This document shows positions 1 through 5,961 of a stretch of 5,961 nt of DNA, in pieces. The notes beneath the pieces are model-generated. The model was not told the DNA's origin. It ran no database searches and worked only from the letters and a program-made list of their open reading frames with translations. Made by a program: the position numbers and the translations under genes. Source of the DNA: Betaproteobacteria bacterium (lineage in GTDB: Bacteria > Pseudomonadota > Gammaproteobacteria > Burkholderiales > CAIKXV01). The stretch lies in NCBI GenBank assembly GCA_947456915.1, contig CANGUQ010000255.1, positions 1 to 5,961 of the forward strand. Direction: 5' to 3'. Position 1 is the first letter of the stretch; every line of letters begins with the position of its first letter.

Positions 1-275
1 ACCGTGGAGCGGCCGTCGTCGCGCCGCACGACGCCGTCGATCGCCAGCGCCTGCGGTGCCGGTGCAGCCTCGACCACTGGCGCCGGCGCGGCAGGCCGCG
101 GCGGGCGCCGGCGCAGTTCGTCGAGCTGATTGCGCTGCGCGGGGGTGAAGAACAGGCGCCCGTATTCGTCCTGCGCCTGGGCCGCACCCGCGGCTGCCCA
201 TGCTGCAATGGCGAGGACGAAGGTCGACACCGCGACGCGGCTCCGTGCGGTGCGCGGTGCAAGAGCGGGGCTCAT
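1..275 (-). CDS. mshK: Exported MshK-like small pilus assembly protein, 3' end truncated by window edge
   Basis: Ninety-one codons are visible before the window edge, with no stop. Residues 1-34 form a signal peptide: an Arg-containing start (MSPALAPRTARSR), a hydrophobic core VAVSTFVLAIAAWAAAGAA, and a likely cleavage after AQA at residue 34. The mature part starts with DEYGRLFFTPAQRNQLDELR at about 36-55, then a Pro/Ala-rich linker at 57-75, then the beginning of a second conserved block, LAIDGVVRRDDGRST, at 77-91. Short proteobacterial proteins with this RLFFTPxQR block, a proline-rich linker and an xxxGVVRRxDGxST strand are, as I recall, found beside PilN/PilO-like genes, and the layout resembles PilP or GspC-type periplasmic linkers to the secretin. 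The start is firm: GGAGG lies 6 nt upstream and the ATG overlaps the mshJ stop as ATGA. The name MshK rests mainly on order after I and J. The alternatives are a PilP- or GspC/N-like protein. Confidence 0.68.
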   Translation of the reverse strand, partial: MSPALAPRTARSRVAVSTFVLAIAAWAAAGAAQAQDEYGRLFFTPAQRNQLDELRRRPPRPAAPAPVVEAAPAPQALAIDGVVRRDDGRST

Positions 276-871
276 CGTACGCCTCCGCCCGGCGCCGGCG
301 CGCTGATCCACGCGAGGTCGCACTCGGCACGCAGCGAGTTCTGGATCGACGATCCGGCGAGCAGCGAGGCTGCTCGTTCGAGGCTGCATTCGTTCACGCG
401 AAACACGCCGGCGCGCTCGGCTGCAAGCGCGCGCAGGAAGCGCATGAGATCGCCCTCGTGCAGCAGTCTAAGGTCGATCTTCATCGATGACTGGGTCAGC
501 GTGGACGGCGCGACGCCGGGCATCGTGAGCGGGGCCTGTGCCCCGATCTGGTACTGCACGCCGGGCAGGCCGGTGGCGTCACTCGCCACGCGCAGCGCGT
601 CGATCCAGTTCGCCCGACGCTCCGCACCGACGAAGCCCAGATCGGCCAGCGCCCGGTACTCCGGGGAATAGCGCGTCAGGAGCTCACGCTCGCCGCCCGC
701 GCCCTCGTAGCGTGCGCGGGCGGCTGCCAGCGCCGCCCCCTGCTGCTCGGCTGCGATGCGGCCGCTCTCGGCGAGCTGCCGCGTGTAGATCCCCAGCGCG
801 AACATGACCAGCGCCACGAACGCGAGCAGCAGCGCCGGCGCGGCGTAGGGGGACGCAAACAGCCGGTTCAT
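272..871 (-). CDS. mshJ: MshJ-like (PilO/GspM-type) small bitopic pilus assembly protein
   Basis: A 199-residue protein with a short cytoplasmic tail, one membrane helix at about residues 10-29 (APALLLAFVALVMFALGIYT), an Ala/Glu/Arg-rich probable coiled coil at 31-67, and a periplasmic domain. This is the layout of PilO and GspM, which pair with PilN or GspL to connect the motor to the secretin. The C-terminal domain carries EGDLMRFLRALAAERAGVF at about 139-157 followed by a strand with C162, and a last strand with C184 (LRAECDLAWIS); these cysteines could form a periplasmic disulfide. The ATG at 871 is chosen because it overlaps the previous stop as ATGA, has GAGG 7 nt upstream, and gives the expected N-terminal anchor. 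The frame stays open far upstream, but that part lies inside the MshI-like gene in another frame and is low-complexity Arg/Ala. The end overlaps the next start by 4 nt. PilO/GspM type is fairly secure; MshJ rests on position. Confidence 0.75.
   Translation of the reverse strand: MNRLFASPYAAPALLLAFVALVMFALGIYTRQLAESGRIAAEQQGAALAAARARYEGAGGERELLTRYSPEYRALADLGFVGAERRANWIDALRVASDATGLPGVQYQIGAQAPLTMPGVAPSTLTQSSMKIDLRLLHEGDLMRFLRALAAERAGVFRVNECSLERAASLLAGSSIQNSLRAECDLAWISAPAPGGGVR
282..286 (-). promoter_or_regulatory. Strong ribosome binding site for the mshK-like gene
   Basis: The minus strand reads GGAGG with a 6-nt spacer before the ATG at 275. It is the best Shine-Dalgarno match in the window and lies within the last codons of the upstream gene, where it encodes Gly-Gly of that protein's C-terminus. 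It fixes the start of the downstream gene. Confidence 0.8.
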
Positions 872-2427
872 GAGCGCGCCTCGCGCAGCACGACGACGAT
901 GCGAAACTGGGCGCTGTTGGCGCGATCGGGCCGCTCCAGCGTGCTTCCGCTCAGGCTGGAGGCCGGATTGAGATTCAGCGGCAGCCGTGCGACTGTCGCG
1001 CGTTCGACCCGTGGGTCGGCACGCAGCCGTTGCGCGAGCGCGTCGATCGCGGCCATGGCTGCGCGCAGGTCGCCCGAGAAGTTGCTGATCTCGCCCTCGA
1101 TCGCGGCGCTTTCCACCGCCGTCACGCTCGCGCCGACGGGCGGCCGCGAGGGCGTCTGGACCGCGTCGGATTCGCTGTAGGCCTCGCCGTAGCGCCAGGC
1201 GAGGCGCTGCAGCGCGATCTCGGGCTGGGCGGAGAGCGCAGCGCCGATCACCGCAAACGCACGCTCCGGCGTGCGCGTGCGCTCGGCAATCAGTCGCGCC
1301 GCATCGACAGTCGCGCGCAGCGCGGGCAGCGGTGCCGGTGCTTCCGGGAACTGGCGCGCGGCGGCGCTGTAGCGCTCCTGCCAGCGCGAGGTCTCCAGGC
1401 GCTGCGTCTGCGCGCGCTCGACGCGGTCGGCGTACTGGACGATGTTGGCAGCAGCGAAGCCCACGCCGATCAACGCAACCACTCCGGTGGCCGCGTACAG
1501 TGCTCGCTGCGTGGCGAGCACGCGGAAGCGCTGCAGAGTGGCCGCCGGCGCGAGGTTGGCGCTCGGGGTCTTCATGCCCAGCAGCGTCAGCGCCAGCGCG
1601 TCGGGCGCGGCCTGCAGCATCGAGAGCTCCAGCGGCAGACGGGCGACCAGCGTCGCAGCGTCCACGCGAGTGCAGCGCAGATTGTTGCCCTGGCGTTCGA
1701 TCGCAGCGACCGCGCCGCGCAGGTTGTCCTCGGCGTCGATCAGCGTCACCGACAGCGGCTCGTCCTGCGCGCACAGCTTCAGTGCCTCCAGGTACAGGCG
1801 CGTGCTGCCGACTTCCTCGACCAGCGCGCTGACGCGTGCGGGGTCCTCGCGCGCGGGCAATGGCGTCAGTCGGCTCACGCGCAGCTGTCCGTTCTCGACG
1901 AAGCTCTGGCGCAGGCCGCTCGCGGTCAGCATCACCACCAGCGTCGAGCCGCCGCCGGGCGCAAGACGCTGGGCGAACGCCGGCATCACCAGCGGCAGCA
2001 GGTACAGGCCGGCGAAGGGCAGTCGCGCCTCCTCGATCGCTGCCAGCCACGGCATGAACACTTCGGCATTGGTGAGCGCGGCGAACAGATAGCGGTCGTC
2101 GCGGCGCCCCTTGTCGTCACGTCCCTGCATCACCGCCGCGTTGAACGGCGAATTGCGGTAGAGCTGACGCAGGCGGCGCTGCACCATCGCGCTGCGTTCG
2201 CGTCCCATCGAGTGCGGCAGCATCTCGCTGCGATAGTCCTCCTCCACCGCATCGACCAGCGCGTGCACCGGAGCGCGCGCGGCCCCGGCCAGCGCGAGGG
2301 AGAACTGGCGCAGTCCGATCTCGTCGTCGGCGAAGGTCTCGCACTGCACGAGGCGATTGCCGCGCCAGCGTCCCAGCGTTGCCTGCTCGGCGCCGACGCA
2401 GAGCAGCAGACGTTCACCGAGCGCCAT
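868..2427 (-). CDS. mshI: MshI-like alignment protein: PilM/GspL-like cytoplasmic half joined to PilN-like periplasmic half
   Basis: This 519-residue bitopic protein probably couples the cytoplasmic motor to the periplasmic alignment complex. Residues 1-300 look soluble and have alternating strand/helix character compatible with a degenerate actin-like PilM/GspL fold. One strong hydrophobic segment follows at about 311-332 (YAATGVVALIGVGFAAANIV). Next come a charged, coiled-coil-prone stretch at 333-357 and a periplasmic region with helix/strand alternation at 366-415 and 440-515, like the ferredoxin-like domain of PilN or GspL. A Ser/Pro-rich loop lies at about 417-436. The N-terminus (LLLCVGAEQATLGRW) lacks the DIGSS-type phosphate-binding signature of PilM. 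The start at 2427 has a good GAAGGA 5 nt upstream. It follows mshG by 36 nt, and its TGA overlaps the next ATG. Placement, size and architecture match MshI of MSHA loci. Sequence conservation here is low, so the fold assignment is inferred from pattern rather than motif. GspL is the alternative. Confidence 0.72.
   Translation of the reverse strand: MALGERLLLCVGAEQATLGRWRGNRLVQCETFADDEIGLRQFSLALAGAARAPVHALVDAVEEDYRSEMLPHSMGRERSAMVQRRLRQLYRNSPFNAAVMQGRDDKGRRDDRYLFAALTNAEVFMPWLAAIEEARLPFAGLYLLPLVMPAFAQRLAPGGGSTLVVMLTASGLRQSFVENGQLRVSRLTPLPAREDPARVSALVEEVGSTRLYLEALKLCAQDEPLSVTLIDAEDNLRGAVAAIERQGNNLRCTRVDAATLVARLPLELSMLQAAPDALALTLLGMKTPSANLAPAATLQRFRVLATQRALYAATGVVALIGVGFAAANIVQYADRVERAQTQRLETSRWQERYSAAARQFPEAPAPLPALRATVDAARLIAERTRTPERAFAVIGAALSAQPEIALQRLAWRYGEAYSESDAVQTPSRPPVGASVTAVESAAIEGEISNFSGDLRAAMAAIDALAQRLRADPRVERATVARLPLNLNPASSLSGSTLERPDRANSAQFRIVVVLREARS
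879..882 (-). promoter_or_regulatory. Ribosome binding site for the mshJ-like gene
   Basis: GAGG on the minus strand lies 7 nt before the ATG at 871, inside the last codons of the mshI-like gene (LREARS). Together with the ATGA overlap it supports the short 199-residue reading over longer open readings in the same frame. Confidence 0.65.
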
Positions 2428-2432
2428 GGCGG

Positions 2433-2438
2433 TCCTTC
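2433..2438 (-). promoter_or_regulatory. Ribosome binding site for the mshI-like gene
   Basis: GAAGGA on the minus strand lies 5 nt before the ATG at 2427, within the 36-nt gap after mshG. It supports independent initiation here, in contrast to the weak sites before mshE and mshG. Confidence 0.75.
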
Positions 2439-2463
2439 GTGGCGGTGGCTGCGCGGGTCGCGT

Positions 2464-3666
2464 TCACAGGTTGAGCTTGCCGAGGATGTCGTAGACCGGC
2501 GACAGCACGGCCCACATGATCAGCAGCAGCGACAGGCCGAGCACGCCGATCAGCGCCGGTTCGAGCAGCTTCAGGCCGCGCTCGATCGACTCGCGCACGT
2601 CCCGGTTGTAGAAATAGGTGACGTTGGCGAGGGCCGTGTCGAGCGCGCCGGTCGCCTCGCCCACGCGCAGCATGCGGATGACCAGTTGCGGGAACGTACC
2701 CAGTTCCCGGAACGCTTCGGTGAGGCTGACCCCGGCATTGATCTGCACGGCAGCGCGCGCGATCGAATCGCCGATCACCTTGTTGTCGACGATCGCCTCG
2801 CTGGTGCGCAACGCATCGAGAATGGTGATTCCCGAGCGGTAGAGCAGGGCGAAGACGTTGGCGAAGCGCGCCATGATCACCTTCTGCAGCAGCGGTCCGG
2901 TGACCGGGATGCGCAGCTTGACGTGATCCCAGGCGTAGCGTGCGCGCTCGTTCGCCTGCACCAGCGAGAAGGCCAGTATTGCGCCCAGCAGCGGCACGCC
3001 GAACACGAGGAACCAGTAGTGTCGCACCGCGTCCGAGATGCCGATCATCACCCGCGTCTGTATCGGCAGCGCGATGCCCATCGTGCGCAGCAGCCCGGTC
3101 ACCTGCGGCACGAGGAAGGTGAACAGGAAGACCATCACCGCGAGCACGACCACCAGCACGATGCACGGGTAGACCAGCAGGCGGCGCATCTGCGCGTGCA
3201 GTTCGTCCTGCATGCGCAGCGTCGTGCCGAGGTTGCCGAGCACTTCGGCCATCAGTCCGGACTGCTCGCCGGCGCGGATCAGGCTGACGAACACGTTGTT
3301 GAACACCGCCGGGTGCTGCGCCAGGCACTGCGACAGCAGTCGCCCGCCTTCCATGTCCTCGACCACCGAGGTCAGAATCTCGCGCAGCCGCGGGTTCTCG
3401 ACGCCGTCGCGCAGATCGCGCAGCCCGTCGAGCATCGGGATGCCGGCGCGGCTGATCTGCTCGAGGTCGAAGCACAGGTTGATCACGTCGGAGCGCTTGA
3501 TCGAGCCACGCGCCCGCCGCTCCTGCGGCTCGAGCAGGCGAAACGCCAGCATGTCGAGCCCCATGCGGCGCAGCCGCAGCTCGAGGTCGACGTCGTTCAT
3601 CGCGTCGAGATTGCCACGCGCCGTCCGGCCGCCGTGGTCGACCGCCTTGTACTGGTACGTCGGCAT
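2464..3666 (-). CDS. mshG: Inner-membrane platform protein MshG (GspF/PilC family)
   Basis: A complete 400-residue protein of the usual GspF/PilC length, forming the inner-membrane platform on which the ATPase acts and from which pilin subunits are added. It opens with the family signature MPTYQYKAVD. Two homologous T2SSF domains follow, at about 63-186 and 266-388. Each has the conserved Gly-Glu segment: AGEQSGLM at 132-139 and VGEATGALD at 335-343. Three hydrophobic segments fit the family topology: about 164-187, 215-236 and 370-388. The start at 3666 is supported by the conserved N-terminus, 14 nt after the mshE stop, with only a weak GGCGG at 3676-3672 as a possible ribosome binding site. 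Direct succession to the ATPase gene is the rule in type IV pilus and type II secretion loci. PilC and GspF are the alternatives by family; the name MshG rests on the partner ATPase. Confidence 0.93.
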   Translation of the reverse strand: MPTYQYKAVDHGGRTARGNLDAMNDVDLELRLRRMGLDMLAFRLLEPQERRARGSIKRSDVINLCFDLEQISRAGIPMLDGLRDLRDGVENPRLREILTSVVEDMEGGRLLSQCLAQHPAVFNNVFVSLIRAGEQSGLMAEVLGNLGTTLRMQDELHAQMRRLLVYPCIVLVVVLAVMVFLFTFLVPQVTGLLRTMGIALPIQTRVMIGISDAVRHYWFLVFGVPLLGAILAFSLVQANERARYAWDHVKLRIPVTGPLLQKVIMARFANVFALLYRSGITILDALRTSEAIVDNKVIGDSIARAAVQINAGVSLTEAFRELGTFPQLVIRMLRVGEATGALDTALANVTYFYNRDVRESIERGLKLLEPALIGVLGLSLLLIMWAVLSPVYDILGKLNL

Positions 3667-3680
3667 CGTTGCCGCCGGCG

Positions 3681-5375
3681 CTAGTTGTGGCGGCCGGTCA
3701 GGTCGACCGAGCGCGCGATCTCGACCAGACTGGTGGTGCCGTCGATCACCCTCGCCATCGCCTCGTCGGCGAGTGGCCGGAAGCCGCGCGCGATGGCGGC
3801 AGTGCGCAGTTCCCGCGCGGTGGCGCGTCGCGCCACCAGCTCGTCGATCTCGCCGTCCATCACGAGGATTTCCATCACCGCGGTACGGCCCCGGTAACCC
3901 TTGCCGTTGCAGTGGCTGCAGCCGACCGGACGGTAGAGCTTCTCCACCGGCTGCACGATCAGCCGCTGCTCCTCGAGCGTGGGCGCGTACGGCTGCTTGC
4001 AGTGCATGCACAGCACGCGCACCAGACGCTGCGCGATCACCCCGATGATGTTGCCGGCCATGATGTCGGGCGGAATGCCGATGTCGAGCAGGCGCGGAAA
4101 CGCGCCGAGCGCGGAGTTGGTGTGCAGCGTGGTGAACACCTGGTGGCCGGTCATCGCCGCGCGGAACGCCATCTCCGCAGTCTCGTGATCGCGCACCTCG
4201 CCCACGAGAATGATGTCGGGGTCCTGGCGCATGATCGAGCGCACACCGTTCGCGAACTCCATCTTCGCGCTCTCGTTGATCGACGTCTGGCGCATCATCG
4301 TCACCGGATACTCGACCGGGTCCTCGAGGGTCATGATGTTGACCGTCTCGTCGTTGACCTGGGCGAGGAGCGAATACAGCGTCGTCGTCTTGCCGCTGCC
4401 GGTGGGGCCGGTGACGATCAGGATGCCCTCGGGGCGCGCCAGCATGAGCAGCAGCTTCTCCCGCGCGCTGCTCCCGAGATTCATCCGGTCCAGGCTGATG
4501 ATCGACTTCTCGCGGTCGAGCACGCGCAGCACGATGTTCTCGCCGTGGATCGTCGGCTGCGTCGATACCCGGAAGTCGATCGGCCGGCCGGAGATATTCA
4601 TGGACACCCGGCCGTCCTGCGGCGCGCGGGTCTCGGCGATGTTCATGCCGCTCATCACCTTCACCCTGACCGCGATACCCGGCCAGTAGGTCTTGTGCAG
4701 GCTGCGGATCGTCTCCAGCACCCCGTCGATGCGATAGCGGATGCGCAGAAACGCGTACTCGGGCTCGAAGTGGATGTCCGAGGCGCCGCGCTTGACCGCG
4801 TCCACCAGCAGGGCGCCCACCAGTCGCACCACCGGCTGCGTGTACTCGCCCTCCGCGGCCTGCAGGCTCTGGTAGTCGATCTCGCCGGTCTCGATCTCCT
4901 CGAGGATGCCGTCTACCGACAGTTCGAAGCCGTAGAAGCGGTCGATCGATTCCTCGATCTGCGCTTCGGTGGCGAGCATCGTGCGCAGTTCGACCCGCCC
5001 GCCCAGCGTCGCGCGCAACTGGTCGAGCACGACTACCCGGAACACGTCGGTGGTGGCGAGCGTGAGCACCCGTGTCTCGTTGTCGTAGGCGATCGGCAGC
5101 ACGCGGTTGCGGCGCGCGAACTCCTCGGGCACCAGCGCCAGCGCCTCGGCGTCGATCACCACGTGGGCGAGGTCGACGCTCTCCTGACCGATGGTCTGCG
5201 CCATCACGTCGCGGATCACGTCCTCGCTGACGAAGCCGAGTGACACCATCAGCCGGCCGATCGGCACGTTCTGCCGCTTCTGCTCGGTCAGCACGATGCG
5301 AAGCTGGTCGAGCGAGAGCAGTCCCTGCTGCACCAGCAGTTCGCCCAGGCGCAGCTTGCGCCGCGGCTCGGTCAT
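3681..5375 (-). CDS. mshE: MSHA-type pilus assembly ATPase MshE (GspE/PilB family) with N-terminal MshEN domain
   Basis: This 564-residue hexameric-type ATPase powers pilus extension from the cytoplasmic face of the inner membrane. The N-terminus carries a tandem MshEN cyclic-di-GMP domain. Its first motif, about residues 9-32, fits the consensus with R9, L10, G11, G18, L25, L29 and Q32. The second, about 38-61, keeps G40 and G47 but has Pro and Thr at the Arg and Gln positions. The catalytic part has a Walker A at 323-331 (GPTGSGKTT, K329), an Asp box around 349-356 (TLEDPVEY), a Walker B at 385-396 (DPDIILVGEVRD, E393) and a His box near 409-420 (TGHQVFTTLHTN). Paired CxxC motifs at C456/C459 and C486/C489 form the zinc site typical of extension ATPases and absent from PilT retraction ATPases. 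The start was chosen at the ATG at 5375: it sits 5 nt after the upstream stop, the MshEN motif follows at once, and longer readings would overlap the TPR gene. GspE of a type II secretion system is the alternative, but the MshEN domain and neighbours favour MshE. Confidence 0.94.
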   Translation of the reverse strand: MTEPRRKLRLGELLVQQGLLSLDQLRIVLTEQKRQNVPIGRLMVSLGFVSEDVIRDVMAQTIGQESVDLAHVVIDAEALALVPEEFARRNRVLPIAYDNETRVLTLATTDVFRVVVLDQLRATLGGRVELRTMLATEAQIEESIDRFYGFELSVDGILEEIETGEIDYQSLQAAEGEYTQPVVRLVGALLVDAVKRGASDIHFEPEYAFLRIRYRIDGVLETIRSLHKTYWPGIAVRVKVMSGMNIAETRAPQDGRVSMNISGRPIDFRVSTQPTIHGENIVLRVLDREKSIISLDRMNLGSSAREKLLLMLARPEGILIVTGPTGSGKTTTLYSLLAQVNDETVNIMTLEDPVEYPVTMMRQTSINESAKMEFANGVRSIMRQDPDIILVGEVRDHETAEMAFRAAMTGHQVFTTLHTNSALGAFPRLLDIGIPPDIMAGNIIGVIAQRLVRVLCMHCKQPYAPTLEEQRLIVQPVEKLYRPVGCSHCNGKGYRGRTAVMEILVMDGEIDELVARRATARELRTAAIARGFRPLADEAMARVIDGTTSLVEIARSVDLTGRHN

Positions 5376-5380
5376 CGTAT

Positions 5381-5961
5381 TCAATTCGCGCTCGCGCTCT
5401 GCTCGAGCAGGCGTGCCCGGCCGCGGGCCGCGCCGACGTCGAAGTTTGCCCGCCCGCTCGACTCGGCCAGCCGGATTGCCGTGCGCAGGTAGTCGAGCGC
5501 GAGGCGCGGCTGGTTGATGCGCTCCAGGCCTACCGCGAGGTTGAACGCGTAGTCGGCGTTGTCCGGGGCGAGGTGGTGGGCCTGGAACCACGCCTGCTGC
5601 GCGAGCGGCCAGCGGTTCTGATCGGCGTACAGGTTGCCCAGCGTGAAGAACAGGAACGGTGCCGGTTCGCGGCTGATCAGCTGCTTGAGCTGGGACTCGG
5701 CGGCAGCGGGATCGACGCGACCGACCACGCCCAGCAGGGCCGCCTGAGCGTGGGCGTTGCGCGGCTCGACCTCGAGTGCGCGCAGGTAGAGCCGGCTCGC
5801 CTGTTCAGGCTGACCGGCGAGTTGCGCGATCGCGGCCAGTCCGAGCAGGGCGTCGATGTTGCGCGGGTCGGCATTGTTGACCTGCTGGTACAGCCGCTGG
5901 GCGGCCTCGACGCGTCCGGCCTGCAGGTGGCCCCACGCTTCGGTGAGCTGCGGATTGACCG
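5381..5961 (-). CDS. mshN: TPR-repeat protein, MshN-like, 5' end truncated by window edge
   Basis: The reading frame is open from the window edge (first whole codon 5959-5957) to a TGA at 5383-5381, giving 192 C-terminal residues with no convincing start, so the N-terminus lies outside. The visible part is built of helical tetratricopeptide repeats. Good repeats cover about residues 35-68 (ALLGLAAIAQLAGQPEQASR, then YLRALEVEPRN), 102-134 (FTLGNLYADQNRWPLAQQAW) and 135-169 (FNLAVGLERINQPRLALDYL). Partial or short repeats occupy about 1-34 and 69-99. TPR arrays are protein-binding scaffolds. In MSHA loci the gene directly before mshE is mshN, which encodes a membrane-anchored TPR protein, and that position is the main reason for the name. 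Any N-terminal membrane anchor would be in the missing part. The gene ends 5 nt before the ATPase start. The TPR fold is near certain; the mshN identity is an inference from position. Confidence 0.8.
   Translation of the reverse strand, partial: VNPQLTEAWGHLQAGRVEAAQRLYQQVNNADPRNIDALLGLAAIAQLAGQPEQASRLYLRALEVEPRNAHAQAALLGVVGRVDPAAAESQLKQLISREPAPFLFFTLGNLYADQNRWPLAQQAWFQAHHLAPDNADYAFNLAVGLERINQPRLALDYLRTAIRLAESSGRANFDVGAARGRARLLEQSASAN

Noticed and set aside
872..2050. Upstream extension of the mshJ frame, giving a 592-residue reading.
   Set aside because: The extension is Arg/Ala/Gly-rich shadow sequence inside the mshI-like gene. The downstream ATG at 871 has a ribosome binding site, an ATGA overlap and a membrane anchor directly after it.
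2428..2463. Possible promoter or terminator in the 36-nt gap between mshG and the mshI-like gene.
   Set aside because: The gap holds no -10/-35 pair, no inverted repeat with a T run, and is fully used by the ribosome binding site region.
2414..3475. Minus-strand 353-codon open frame inside mshG.
   Set aside because: Out-of-frame shadow of mshG: Arg/Ala/Pro-rich, without hydrophobic segments or motifs.
1030..3684. Plus-strand 884-codon open frame antisense to mshG and mshI.
   Set aside because: It is in exact codon register with the sense genes, has Arg/His/Gln/Ala-rich composition with no domain, spans two genes and their gap, and is explained by avoidance of TTA/CTA/TCA codons.
3669..5243. 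Plus-strand 524-codon open frame antisense to mshE.
   Set aside because: It is again in register with the sense codons of a gene with full catalytic motifs, and its product has the same biased His/Arg/Asp-rich composition.
5376..5591. Upstream extension of the mshE frame, giving a 636-residue reading.
   Set aside because: It overlaps the TPR gene, is low-complexity Pro/Arg, and the MshEN motif starts 8 residues after the chosen ATG, as expected for the family.
3681..5961. Reading the cluster as a standard type II secretion locus (gspE-F with L, M, N).
   Set aside because: Not excluded for individual proteins, but the MshEN domain, the TPR gene directly before the ATPase and the absence of pseudopilin genes between F and L types favour an MSHA-like pilus. 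Kept as the alternative in the entries.

Overview
The window is one dense, single-direction gene cluster. All six genes lie on the minus strand, so they read from the right edge to the left edge, and together they encode inner-membrane and assembly parts of a type IV pilus-like machine. The best match is the MSHA (mannose-sensitive hemagglutinin) pilus family. The DNA is very GC-rich with strongly GC-biased third codon positions. Gene content and protein style suggest a high-GC proteobacterium, probably a betaproteobacterium or a high-GC gammaproteobacterium; genus cannot be read from the sequence.

In transcription order the genes are: (1) the C-terminal 192 residues of a TPR protein, MshN-like, cut by the right edge (5961-5381); (2) an assembly ATPase of the GspE/PilB family with an N-terminal MshEN-type cyclic-di-GMP domain, MshE (5375-3681); (3) a polytopic GspF/PilC-family platform protein, MshG (3666-2464); (4) a bitopic protein with a PilM/GspL-like cytoplasmic half and a PilN-like periplasmic half, MshI-like (2427-868); (5) a small bitopic PilO/GspM-like protein, MshJ-like (871-272); (6) the start of a small exported protein with a proline/alanine-rich linker, MshK-like (275 to beyond position 1).

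Spacing is tight: 5, 14 and 36 nt for the first three junctions, then two successive 4-nt ATGA overlaps. No gap is large enough for an internal promoter or terminator, so the genes are probably co-transcribed and partly translationally coupled. No stretch over 300 bases lacks a gene. I found no tRNA, rRNA, CRISPR array, mobile element or notable repeat.

The proposed division of labour follows known type IV pilus biology. The ATPase turns on the cytoplasmic face under the platform protein. The MshI/J/K-like proteins form the alignment subcomplex that links this motor to an outer-membrane secretin encoded outside the window. The TPR protein is probably an accessory assembly factor. Pilin and secretin genes are not in the window.

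The system is a recognisable one rather than a wholly new one. The points most worth a second look are the gene order (N-E-G-I-J-K instead of the I-J-K-L-M-N-E-G of the classical Vibrio locus), the asymmetric cyclic-di-GMP motifs of the ATPase, and the apparent loss of nucleotide-binding signatures in the PilM-like half of the MshI-like protein.
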